Virus record (IMG/VR): IMGVR_UViG_3300023116_000221
Coordinates: 1-29,856 of that record
DNA: 29,856 nt
Origin: a virus
Reading direction: 5' to 3' (one strand)
Under the pieces are notes generated by a model. It did not search any database, was not told the origin of the DNA, and saw only the letters and a list, made by a program, of their open reading frames with translations. The position numbers and the translations under genes were made by a program. This document shows, piece by piece, positions 1 through 8,500 of the stretch; position 1 is the stretch's first letter, and every line of letters begins with the position of its first letter.

Positions 1-1507
1 AACCACAGTAAAACAAGATTACCAAGTACATAGTAATAGAAACATAAGACTCAAAGCAGATAGAACAATGCATCAAAAGAGTGGTGCAAGTACGTTTCGT
101 TATGCAGGAGTTAATATGCACGATCTTACAGCTGGTTTAAGATACGACAAATCCGCAAGTTATAATTTATCAACCACTGGCGCAGGAATGGACAGTGGAG
201 ATTGTAGATTCCGTATTAATGGTAATATGGAAGGAAAAATAACCGGATGGGATCACAGAGATATTGATGGAGATTTAAGCCTTAAAGTTACTGGTAACAT
301 TGTAACAGAAACCGAAGCAAATATGACAGATATTAGTGGCGGAAATATGCACCAAGAAGCTACTGGGTCGCATCACGTTATTACTGCACAAAGTTCATAT
401 CATAATGCTGCAACAAATGTAAATGTTCAAGCAGTAGGAGTTATACAAGAAGATGCAGATCAAATACATTTAAATAGTGGATTAAGTAGCGCAGCATCTG
501 AAGGTGATGATCCTATTGTTTCACTTACAGCATTTGATGCAACAGAAGCATCCGATCCTCAAGATGCAGCTCCGATATCTCCACTTACAACAGTAGTATT
601 GCCATATATGTTCCCCGGTGCGCAACAGCCTGTTCCTTATGAAAGTATACTAACTCGTGCTCCACAACACGAACCCTGGATGCATCACGAAAATATGAAT
701 CCAGCATCATTTAAGAAAGAACAAACAGATAGAGAAAGTCCTGGACCGCTTAATCCTTCTACACGTATTGAAAGCCCAGATACATTTAACAAAAATAAAG
801 CAGTTAATACAACATCAAGAACAGTAGTTGGATCTGGCGGCAACGGCGGAGATTTTGACGGTCGAACTGGAGACGGTAATGTAAACAGAAATCCAAATTC
901 AACACAGCGTAGTGATACACAATTTGATCCTAACGGCCAAGGTAAACTTGTTACAGTTTATGCTAGACGAGCAGGACTAAGTTGCCAAGTTGCAGAAGTA
1001 TTCCAGAAGAATTTCCAAGACTTCTTAGACGAGTTTGAAGCCACCGGATATGAAATTAAACAATTAGGCGGATATGCATATAGAGAAACTATTACTGGAA
1101 GGGCCTGGAGTTGTCACGCTAGTGGTGCAGCGATTGACATTAATTGGCCTAATCCGGTGAGAGATACATATCCAAATGGTTTTTATGATCCACGACCTGC
1201 TAACGCACCTATGACAGATATGCCAGCAAATACTAAAGAAATTGCTAATAAACACGGATTAGGCTGGGGCGGCGCTTGGACTAGCTTAGACGATGCTATG
1301 CACTTCAGTGCCCATACACAAGAAGGCGGCGCATATACATTCCCAAGAGACGGAACAATACCTGCAGGCCCATCTAATTATAACGAAACAACACATCCGA
1401 TTGTTGACGAAGAAAGAGGAAACGATCTAGAAGAACCTTCAGATCAGGATGAAACAAATTTACCAGGACCGCAAAATAGTGACGGTACCCCTAATAACGA
1501 AGGGTAA
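1..1507 (+). CDS. gp5: Baseplate hub/needle protein with C-terminal M15 zinc peptidase (5'-partial)
   Basis: The frame is open from base 2, so the true start lies left of the window; the ATG at 68 is internal. Residues below count from that ATG. Residues 1-140 are short polar beta-strand repeats rich in N, G, D and T with recurring GN and MH steps, as in the needle part of T4-like gp5. Next come a HEPWMHHEN motif (201-209), which I recall from cyanophage gp5-like proteins, and a Gly/Asn linker to about 290. Residues 293-416 form a peptidase M15 (VanY/L-alanyl-D-glutamate peptidase-like) domain: SCHASGAAIDI supplies H350 and D357, and WGGAW followed by MHF supplies H412, the expected zinc ligands. 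The likely role is envelope puncture plus cleavage of peptidoglycan stem peptides at the tail tip. No T4-type lysozyme domain is visible, but the missing amino end could hold more domains. The tail from 417 is acidic and low-complexity. gp25 follows 7 nt downstream. Confidence 0.85.
   Translation, partial: TTVKQDYQVHSNRNIRLKADRTMHQKSGASTFRYAGVNMHDLTAGLRYDKSASYNLSTTGAGMDSGDCRFRINGNMEGKITGWDHRDIDGDLSLKVTGNIVTETEANMTDISGGNMHQEATGSHHVITAQSSYHNAATNVNVQAVGVIQEDADQIHLNSGLSSAASEGDDPIVSLTAFDATEASDPQDAAPISPLTTVVLPYMFPGAQQPVPYESILTRAPQHEPWMHHENMNPASFKKEQTDRESPGPLNPSTRIESPDTFNKNKAVNTTSRTVVGSGGNGGDFDGRTGDGNVNRNPNSTQRSDTQFDPNGQGKLVTVYARRAGLSCQVAEVFQKNFQDFLDEFEATGYEIKQLGGYAYRETITGRAWSCHASGAAIDINWPNPVRDTYPNGFYDPRPANAPMTDMPANTKEIANKHGLGWGGAWTSLDDAMHFSAHTQEGGAYTFPRDGTIPAGPSNYNETTHPIVDEERGNDLEEPSDQDETNLPGPQNSDGTPNNEG
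1499..1504 (+). promoter_or_regulatory. Shine-Dalgarno site that fixes the gp25 start
   Basis: GAAGGG lies 10 nt before the ATG at 1515. It is embedded in the last codons of the hub gene, so translation of the two genes is probably coupled. It favours 1515 over the in-frame ATG at 1449, which would add 22 unrelated residues and overlap the hub gene by 59 nt. Confidence 0.65.
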
Positions 1508-1510
1508 ATA
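1503..1510 (+). promoter_or_regulatory. Weak late-promoter-like sequence over the hub stop codon
   Basis: GGTAAATA overlaps the TAA stop at 1505-1507. It differs from the T4-type late core (TATAAATA, or NATAAATA in cyanophages) at the second base. The run TAAATACAATAT here recurs with one mismatch at 21471-21482, again over a stop codon and just before a start. This is a low-confidence call. Confidence 0.3.
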
Positions 1511-1514
1511 CAAT

Positions 1515-1952
1515 ATGAGCGAATTAGAAAAAAATTTATATAAACGTGTTACTGTTACTAACTCTAAAAGGACTGCTAAAAAAGGCAGAGCTTACAGAGG
1601 GTTCAGTACCCTTGCTATAGGCAAAAAGGGATATAGTTTATATGATTTTGAACTAATCAAACAGGATTTGATTAACCACTTTCATATTCGTCAAGGGGAA
1701 AAATTAAGTAATCCTGCGTTTGGTTGTATAATATGGGATCTACTATTTGAACCGTTTACTCCTGCTATACAAGAAGCTATTATAGAAAATGTTACAAATA
1801 TTGTAAATTATGATAAAAGACTCCAAGTTAATGAAGTTATTGTAGATACCTACGAACAAGGTATAAGCATTGAATGTAACCTAACATATCTTCCGTATGA
1901 CATTTCTGAAAGTTTAAAATTTAAGTTTGATCAAGCTAACGGCTTGCTGTAA
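1515..1952 (+). CDS. gp25: gp25-like baseplate wedge protein
   Basis: A 145-residue protein of the GPW/gp25 family, close in length to T4 gp25. In contractile tails this protein lies in the inner wedge core, contacts gp6 and templates the first sheath ring. The family pattern is clear: NPAFGCIIWDLLFEP (66-80), a helix (TPAIQEAIIENVTNIV), then a beta strand ending in a short polar tail. At the place where the family usually carries Glu-Pro-Arg, this protein reads YDKRL (99-103), so the Arg is kept but Glu-Pro is changed. The amino end (KRTAKKGRAYRGFS) is basic and longer than in minimal family members. The start at 1515 is set by the GAAGGG site. It sits between the hub gene and gp6, which fits a wedge operon. 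Confidence 0.93.
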   Translation: MSELEKNLYKRVTVTNSKRTAKKGRAYRGFSTLAIGKKGYSLYDFELIKQDLINHFHIRQGEKLSNPAFGCIIWDLLFEPFTPAIQEAIIENVTNIVNYDKRLQVNEVIVDTYEQGISIECNLTYLPYDISESLKFKFDQANGLL

Positions 1953-1979
1953 AAATTAAATACGCACTTTTTCATAACA

Positions 1980-1987
1980 GATAAATA
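1980..1987 (+). promoter_or_regulatory. Putative T4-type late promoter upstream of gp6
   Basis: GATAAATA matches the NATAAATA late-promoter core known from T4-like cyanophages (TATAAATA in T4, read by a gp55-type sigma factor). It lies in the 61-nt gap after gp25, the largest gap in the window, 26 nt before the gp6 ATG. A further TAAATA at 1957-1962 lies in the same gap. The site is inferred from sequence and position only. Confidence 0.55.
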
Positions 1988-2013
1988 TTTTTAAGTTTAA
2001 CAAGGAAAAAGCT

Positions 2014-5000
2014 ATGTCGTCAAGCGAAAGACAATCCAGACTACTTGTAGCAGAAGATTGGAAAAAAATATATCAAAGTTTTAGAAATGCTGATTTTCAA
2101 AGCTATGATTTTGATAATTTACGTAGAACAATGATTAATTATCTACGTCAAAATTATCCAGAAGATTTTAACGATTATATTGAATCTAGTGAATATCTTG
2201 CACTAATTGATATGATTGCATTCCTTGGGCAAAACTTATCGTTCCGTATTGACTTAAACGCTAGAGAAAACTTCCTTGAAACAGCAGAACGCAGAGAAAG
2301 CATACTACGACTTGCACGTATGCTTTCTTACAATCCCCGTAGAAATCAACCTTCTAGAGGATTGTTGAAATTAGCCACAGTAAAAACTTCGGAAAATCTT
2401 ACTGACAGTACAGGTGCTCAATTAGCTGGAAGAGTAATCAAGTGGAATGACCAAACAAATACAAATTATTTTGAACAGTTTATTAAGATTCTTAATGCTG
2501 CATTGCCTGTTACTAATTCAATAGGTAGTCCATTAAAAAGCGAAAACATCGATGGTGTACAAACACAAAAATACAGATTCAATGCTACAAATACTACAAG
2601 TGCAATATTTCCATTTTCAAAAAATATAGAAGGTATTAGCACTGTTTTTGAAATAGTTAGCACTGATATACAAGGTGATGTTATAATAGAAGAGCCGCCT
2701 GTTCCAGGAACTAGTCCTGCATTTTTATTTAGAGATGATGGACAAGGCGCTGCAAGTGTGAACACAGGATTCTTTATGCATTTCCGTCAGGGCAAATTAG
2801 ATACTGGTAATTTTTCAATTTCAAATCCTATTCCTAATCAAATTATTGCTATAGATGCAGAAAATATTAACAATGATGATATATGGTTATACAATACAGA
2901 TTCAAATGGCTTTGAAACAACTTCTTGGACAAAATTATCTAGTGTAGAAGGTAATAATGTTATATACAACAGCTTGTTTGAAGGTATAAGAAATGTATTT
3001 GCAGTCACAACTAGAATAGGCGATAGAGTAAACTTAGTATTCAGTGACGGAGTATTTGGAAACTTACCTTCAGGTAACTTTAAAGTGTTTTATAGAACAA
3101 GTGCAAACACAAATATGGTAGTAACACCTGCAAGCATAGGCAATGTAAATATCGAAATCCCTTATCAAGGTAGAAACGGAAATCTTGAAACACTAACTTT
3201 AGGATTTAGATTAAATTATACAGTATCTAATAGTACAACTACAGAAACAAATACAAGTATAAAACAAAATGCACCTGCAACTTATTATACACAAAACAGA
3301 CTTATAACGGCTGAAGATTATAACATAGGACCTTTAGCTATAAGTCAAGATATCATTAAGACAAAATCAGTGAACAGAATATCAAGTGGTATCAGTAGAT
3401 ATTTTGATTTAATAGACGCAAGCGGAAAATATTCAAATACAAGTTTATTTGCAGACGATGGTGTAATTTATAAAGAGTTTTTTGATTCAACATCTACATT
3501 TACATTTGTAACACAAAGTGATATTGAGGGAGTAATTTATAATACTATAGAAGGTATTATACAATCTACAAATTTACGTAATTTTTATTACAGTGAGTAT
3601 CCTAGAATATCTACATTAGATCTAAATGCTGTTTGGAAAAATAGCTATCAAGCAACAGACCAAAATACAGGCACGTTGTCTTCCGGTGCCGATAGCCAGT
3701 CGAAGTTTAAAACAGGAACTTTTACATCAAATAATTTAAGATTTGTAGAAGCAGGATCAATGTTAAAATTCCAAGCACCTAAGCTAAATGGTACGCAACA
3801 ATATTTTTTACCTAATGGCTCATTAACTACAAATGCAGAAGAATTTGGTGCTTCTATGATTAGATGGACTAAAGTCTTTTCAGTTGCAAATGAAGGCGAC
3901 GGAGTGCTTAATAACATTGGAGACATTGTATTAACAGACGTAATAAATGAAGATAGTATATTAGTAGAAATAGTTGCAAAATTTAGTAAGATACTTAATA
4001 ATGATACTAAAGTACAAATTATTGATCAAGCATTTGCTTACAAAGATTTTGCATTAAGATATGATATTGAAGAAAGAGATTGGAAAATAGTATTAAATGA
4101 AAATATCAATACTATTAATAATTTTGCTTTAGGTAAAGCCGGTGACGCTACTGGAGAAAATTTAGATTCGAGCTGGTTATTATATTTTAAAACTGATGGA
4201 GAAAAGTATACTGTAAAAAATAGAAATCAAAGATACATTTTTGAAAGTGAAAATGAGATTAGATTTTTCTTTGATAATGCTGATAAAATATATGATCCTA
4301 AAACAGGAAAAATTGTAAGAGACCAAATCAAAGTTTTAAGTATTAACAAACAAGCAGGCGGAACATCTTCTTATAGCCAAGATTATGTTTGGAGTATTAG
4401 CGATGCATATAGAGACAAAGAAGGTTATGTAGATTCAAGAAAAATACAAATTCAGTTTTTTGACTTAGATGATGACGGAGCAGTTGATAATCTTGATCTT
4501 TTTTATGAAATAGTAGACGAAAATAATAGTGATATTACTGTAGCTAATAAAACAGTTTTTCAAAAAAAATACACTACTACTGATGGCGTAGAAGATTTTA
4601 AATTTTTTAATAATACCTCTAGCGAAATAAAAATAGTTACAAATGAGAATGCAATTGGATCATATTCTACTCATAAAGATAGACAAGTTTTTTACCTTGT
4701 AGAAGAAAAAGTTTTCAAACAACTTGATAAAACAGCTAGTAATTTAACAATTAATACAGATTATAAAGCATATGTTGGACGATCAAACTTAAAATTCCAT
4801 TATATTCACGTTGCTGATAGTTCTTATAGAATTGATCCAAGTGCAAGTAATATTATTGATACATATATCCTTACAAAAAATTATGATATAGATGTAAGGA
4901 AGTATATCAGCGGAGCATTATCATTAATGCCCTTACCACCTAGCAACGATATTTTAACAAGATCATACGGATCAGAAATAAATGCAATAAAATCAATAAG

Positions 5001-5538
5001 CGACGAAGTTGTCTATCATCCAGTTAAGTATAAAGTATTGTTTGGAAGTAAGGCGAAAGAAGACTTGCAAGTAAATTTCAAAATTGTTAGAAATAAAGAC
5101 TTAGTTGTAAACGAAAATGAACTAAAGGCCGATATTATTTCTGCTATTGACACTTTCTTTGAATTAGAAAATTGGGATTTCGGCGAAACATTTTATTTCC
5201 AAGAGCTTAGTGCTTACATTATGAATACTCTTAGTCCAAAACTACAAAGTATTATAATTGTACCTAAAAAAGCTGATCAAAGTTTTGGTAGTTTATTTGA
5301 AATAAAATCAGAATTTGACGAAATTTTTATAAGTGCTGCAAAGGTTTCTGACATAGAAATTATTGATGAAATAACAGCAACGGAAATAAAAGCAAGCGGA
5401 AAAGTTGTAACAAGTGTTTCTACAAGCACAACAACTGACATAGCAAGTTCTAGTAGTTCTAGCACTACAACAAATTCCGGCGGTTTAACAAGTACAACAA
5501 ACACTACTAGTAATAATAGCGGAGGAACTAGTTACTAA
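2014..5538 (+). CDS. gp6: gp6-like baseplate wedge protein (Baseplate_J type), enlarged
   Basis: A 1174-residue protein, against about 660 in T4 gp6. gp6 dimers join neighbouring wedges into the inner baseplate ring and respond to triggering of contraction. The amino end (about 20-120) is helical and includes EYLALIDMIAFLGQ and RLARMLSYNPRR, the opening expected for T4-like gp6. Around 334-368 is the J-type signature (FSDGVFGNLPSGNFKVFYR). NRLITAEDYN (about 428-437) matches the family's 'xTAxDY' segment. The conserved carboxyl domain runs about 970-1130 and includes ENWDFGETFYFQELSAYI. Between about 480 and 960 is extra beta-rich sequence absent from T4, with an EF-hand-like loop DLDDDGAVDNLD at 817-828. 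The last 45 residues are almost only S, T, N and G. AAGGA at 2002-2006 supports the start. Its stop overlaps the next ATG by one base. Confidence 0.93.
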   Translation: MSSSERQSRLLVAEDWKKIYQSFRNADFQSYDFDNLRRTMINYLRQNYPEDFNDYIESSEYLALIDMIAFLGQNLSFRIDLNARENFLETAERRESILRLARMLSYNPRRNQPSRGLLKLATVKTSENLTDSTGAQLAGRVIKWNDQTNTNYFEQFIKILNAALPVTNSIGSPLKSENIDGVQTQKYRFNATNTTSAIFPFSKNIEGISTVFEIVSTDIQGDVIIEEPPVPGTSPAFLFRDDGQGAASVNTGFFMHFRQGKLDTGNFSISNPIPNQIIAIDAENINNDDIWLYNTDSNGFETTSWTKLSSVEGNNVIYNSLFEGIRNVFAVTTRIGDRVNLVFSDGVFGNLPSGNFKVFYRTSANTNMVVTPASIGNVNIEIPYQGRNGNLETLTLGFRLNYTVSNSTTTETNTSIKQNAPATYYTQNRLITAEDYNIGPLAISQDIIKTKSVNRISSGISRYFDLIDASGKYSNTSLFADDGVIYKEFFDSTSTFTFVTQSDIEGVIYNTIEGIIQSTNLRNFYYSEYPRISTLDLNAVWKNSYQATDQNTGTLSSGADSQSKFKTGTFTSNNLRFVEAGSMLKFQAPKLNGTQQYFLPNGSLTTNAEEFGASMIRWTKVFSVANEGDGVLNNIGDIVLTDVINEDSILVEIVAKFSKILNNDTKVQIIDQAFAYKDFALRYDIEERDWKIVLNENINTINNFALGKAGDATGENLDSSWLLYFKTDGEKYTVKNRNQRYIFESENEIRFFFDNADKIYDPKTGKIVRDQIKVLSINKQAGGTSSYSQDYVWSISDAYRDKEGYVDSRKIQIQFFDLDDDGAVDNLDLFYEIVDENNSDITVANKTVFQKKYTTTDGVEDFKFFNNTSSEIKIVTNENAIGSYSTHKDRQVFYLVEEKVFKQLDKTASNLTINTDYKAYVGRSNLKFHYIHVADSSYRIDPSASNIIDTYILTKNYDIDVRKYISGALSLMPLPPSNDILTRSYGSEINAIKSISDEVVYHPVKYKVLFGSKAKEDLQVNFKIVRNKDLVVNENELKADIISAIDTFFELENWDFGETFYFQELSAYIMNTLSPKLQSIIIVPKKADQSFGSLFEIKSEFDEIFISAAKVSDIEIIDEITATEIKASGKVVTSVSTSTTTDIASSSSSSTTTNSGGLTSTTNTTSNNSGGTSY

Positions 5539-5540
5539 TG
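5521..5540 (+). promoter_or_regulatory. SD site and TAATG stop-start coupling into the giant gene
   Basis: GGAGGA (5521-5526) lies inside the last gp6 codons, 11 nt before the ATG at 5538. The gp6 stop TAA (5536-5538) shares its final A with that ATG. This arrangement suggests that ribosomes finishing gp6 re-initiate on the giant gene, giving linked amounts of two probable wedge partners. Confidence 0.6.
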
Positions 5541-8500
5541 TCCTATAATGATAACTACAATAACGAAAGTTCATTGCCAGACGATACAAATAAAAATCGA
5601 ACAGCAAGTGACTTTTTACCTAAATTTTTCCGCTCTGAAGCAAATAGAAAATTTTTACAAGGAACAATAGATCAGCTTATCCAACCCGGTGTTGCTGAAA
5701 AAATTAATGATTATGTAGGAAGAAAAACTGCTAAATCTTACAAATATTCTGACAATTATTTAGGTGATATCACTCCAGAAAGAGAAGCTTATCAATTAGA
5801 ACCTGCAACTATTATAAAAGATAATCTAGAAAACATTACTTTCTATAAAGATTATAACGATTATCTTGGTACATTGAATTACTTTGGCGGAAATACAAAA
5901 AATCATAGTAGATTAAACAGTTCTGAATATTACACTTGGAATCCAGGCATAGATTGGGATAAATTTGCAAATTTCCGTGAATACTATTGGATGCCTAACG
6001 GACCATTATCTATTCCTGTAAGAGGACAAAGTCAAGATATTGTTAGTACATATACGGTTACAACAGAAGATCAGGGTGATAATGTTGCTTACGTATTTAA
6101 TGACGGATTTGTACGTAACCCGTCTATAAAATTGTATAGAGGTCAGACTTACAGATTTGAAATTAATACACCTGATCATCCTATGGCTATAGCTATAAGC
6201 AGAACATTTACTCCTGGCACAGCAATACTTACTGCTGGTACAGAAGGTATTAGAGATTCTGGATTGTTTGATGCAAATCTATATGACGCAAATAATTTAA
6301 GTTATGATGTAGGAGAATTTATTGTATTACCTGAAAGTGGAAATGTTACATTTACTGAAGGAGATAATGTTTCTACTCTTTATCCTGATGGTATTAGAAA
6401 ACTAGGAGAAGACGGCGAAGAAGTTGCAGTTGTATATATTTCTAACGGAACAATAGAATTTACTATTCCGTTTAATGCCCCAGATAGATTATATTATATT
6501 TCACAAAATGATATTGATACAAGTGGTGTTTTTAGAATTTACGATATAGAAGAAAATACTTCACTAGATGTACAAAATGAAATATTAGGTAAAAAAACTT
6601 ATACAAGTTCTAACGGCGTAACTCTTTCTAATGGAATGAAAATTAGATTCCAAGGAAATATTACACCAAAAATATATGAACAAGATCAATGGTATGTTGA
6701 AGGTGTAGGAGACAAGATAACTTTAATTAACGAAAAGGATGTTATAATACCCTCCGGATATACGCAAGATATTCTTATACCTTTTGATTCCGACCAGTTT
6801 GATGCATTGCCTTTTTCAAACGCAAGTGCATATGCCACAGATAAAGATTATATTATCATAAACAGAGCAAGTAAAGATAAAAATGCTTGGTCTAGATATA
6901 ATAAATGGTTTCATAGAGATGTAATAGAACAAAGTTATAAATTTAATAATATTCCTATCAATCTAAATGAAGATTTTAGGGCTCGCAGGCCAATTTTAGA
7001 ATTTGAAGCCGGATTGAAACTTTATAATTACGGAGTTTTTGCTAAATCAGACGTTGACTTAGTTGATACATTTACAACTGACGTTTTCTCTACAATCGAA
7101 GGTCAGCTAGGATATAATATAGATGGTGTAAATCTAGCAGAAGGAATGAGAATACTTTTTACTGCTGATACAGATTTATTAGTTAACGGTAAAATTTTTA
7201 TTGTAAAATTTCTAACAATTAACAATCAAAGACAAATATCTTTAGTAGAAGCTGAAGATAGCCAACCTTTAGATTTAGAAACTGTATTTGTTAAAAATGG
7301 AACCAAAAATAGTGGTAAAACGTATTTTTATGAAAACAGCGTTTGGAAAGTAGCACAAGAAAAAAATAAAGTAAACCAACCTCCTATGTTTGATTTATGT
7401 TGTCCACAAGGCAATCCTTACGGAGATTTGGATGTATTTAATTCATCTACTTTTAAAGGTACAAAAATATTTTCTTACAAAGAAAACGAAGATGGATTTA
7501 TCGATTCAGAATTAGGATTTGCTTTATCGTATCGATCTATAGAAAATTCTGGTGATATATTATTTGATTTTAATTTACAAACTGACAAGTTTACAGTACA
7601 AAACAATGATCAAATTGTAACTGTTAACACAGATACTGCGTTTTTAAGAAAATATAAAGATAGAACTACGTTTAATTATGTAAATGGCTGGTCTAATACA
7701 CCACAATATAGCAAGCAGTATGTAATAGATCAAAGGGTCGTTAGTTTAGAAAAAACAAACGATTTTCCTGTCAGAGTTTTTAAAGATGCCGGTGACTTAA
7801 ATGATTTAAAAGTAATTGTATACGTTAATAATAAGTTAAAAATTAAAAATACAGACTATGTAATTAACCGTATCAACAAAGAAGCATTAATTAGATTTAA
7901 TACAGATCTATCTATTAATGATTCAATAATTATTAAAGCCTATAGTAGTGCTATAAAAAATAATTTAGGATATTATGAAGTTCCTATAAATTTAGATAGA
8001 AATCCTATGAACGATGACATAGGTGAATTTACTCTAGGTGAAGTAATTGATCACGTAGATAGTATGGTGCCGGAAATTCCTAATTTTATTGGTACGTTTC
8101 CTGGAGTAGGAAATATTAGAGATATAGGAAATGTAAGCAAATACGGAAAAAGATTTGTTAAACATTCTAGTCCGTTAAACTTATCTCTTTATCACATTAC
8201 AAATAAAAATTATAATTTAGTAAAAGCTATCAGGTATTCGAATACTGAATACAATAGATTTAAAAGAATTTTTTTACAAACATCTGAATCTTTAGGTTAT
8301 GACGGAGAAACAAAGCAGCACGTCGATAAAATTCTACAAGAAATTAATAAAGATAAAGTAAAGTCTCAACCGTTTTACTTTTCAGATATGCTAGGTTATG
8401 GTCCTTACAATAGACTAGCATATAAAGTATTAGATTCTAGAATAAGTCAATATGCTCTAAGCAACGCATTTAGCCTTGACGAATTATCAGCAAAAGCTAT

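Noticed and set aside
68-70. ATG at 68 as the start of the hub gene
   Set aside because: The frame is open to the left edge and the upstream codons read as the same needle-like sequence. No ribosome site precedes 68.
1-490. A T4-type lysozyme domain in the hub protein
   Set aside because: No lysozyme motif is visible in the part present. It could only exist left of the window.
1449-1514. Alternative upstream start for the gp25 gene
   Set aside because: It would add 22 residues that only reflect another frame of the hub gene. The family-like protein and a good ribosome site both point to 1515.
1953-2013. Small RNA or tRNA in the largest gap
   Set aside because: Only 61 nt, AT-rich, with no cloverleaf or strong stem. 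It holds promoter-like and ribosome-site sequence.
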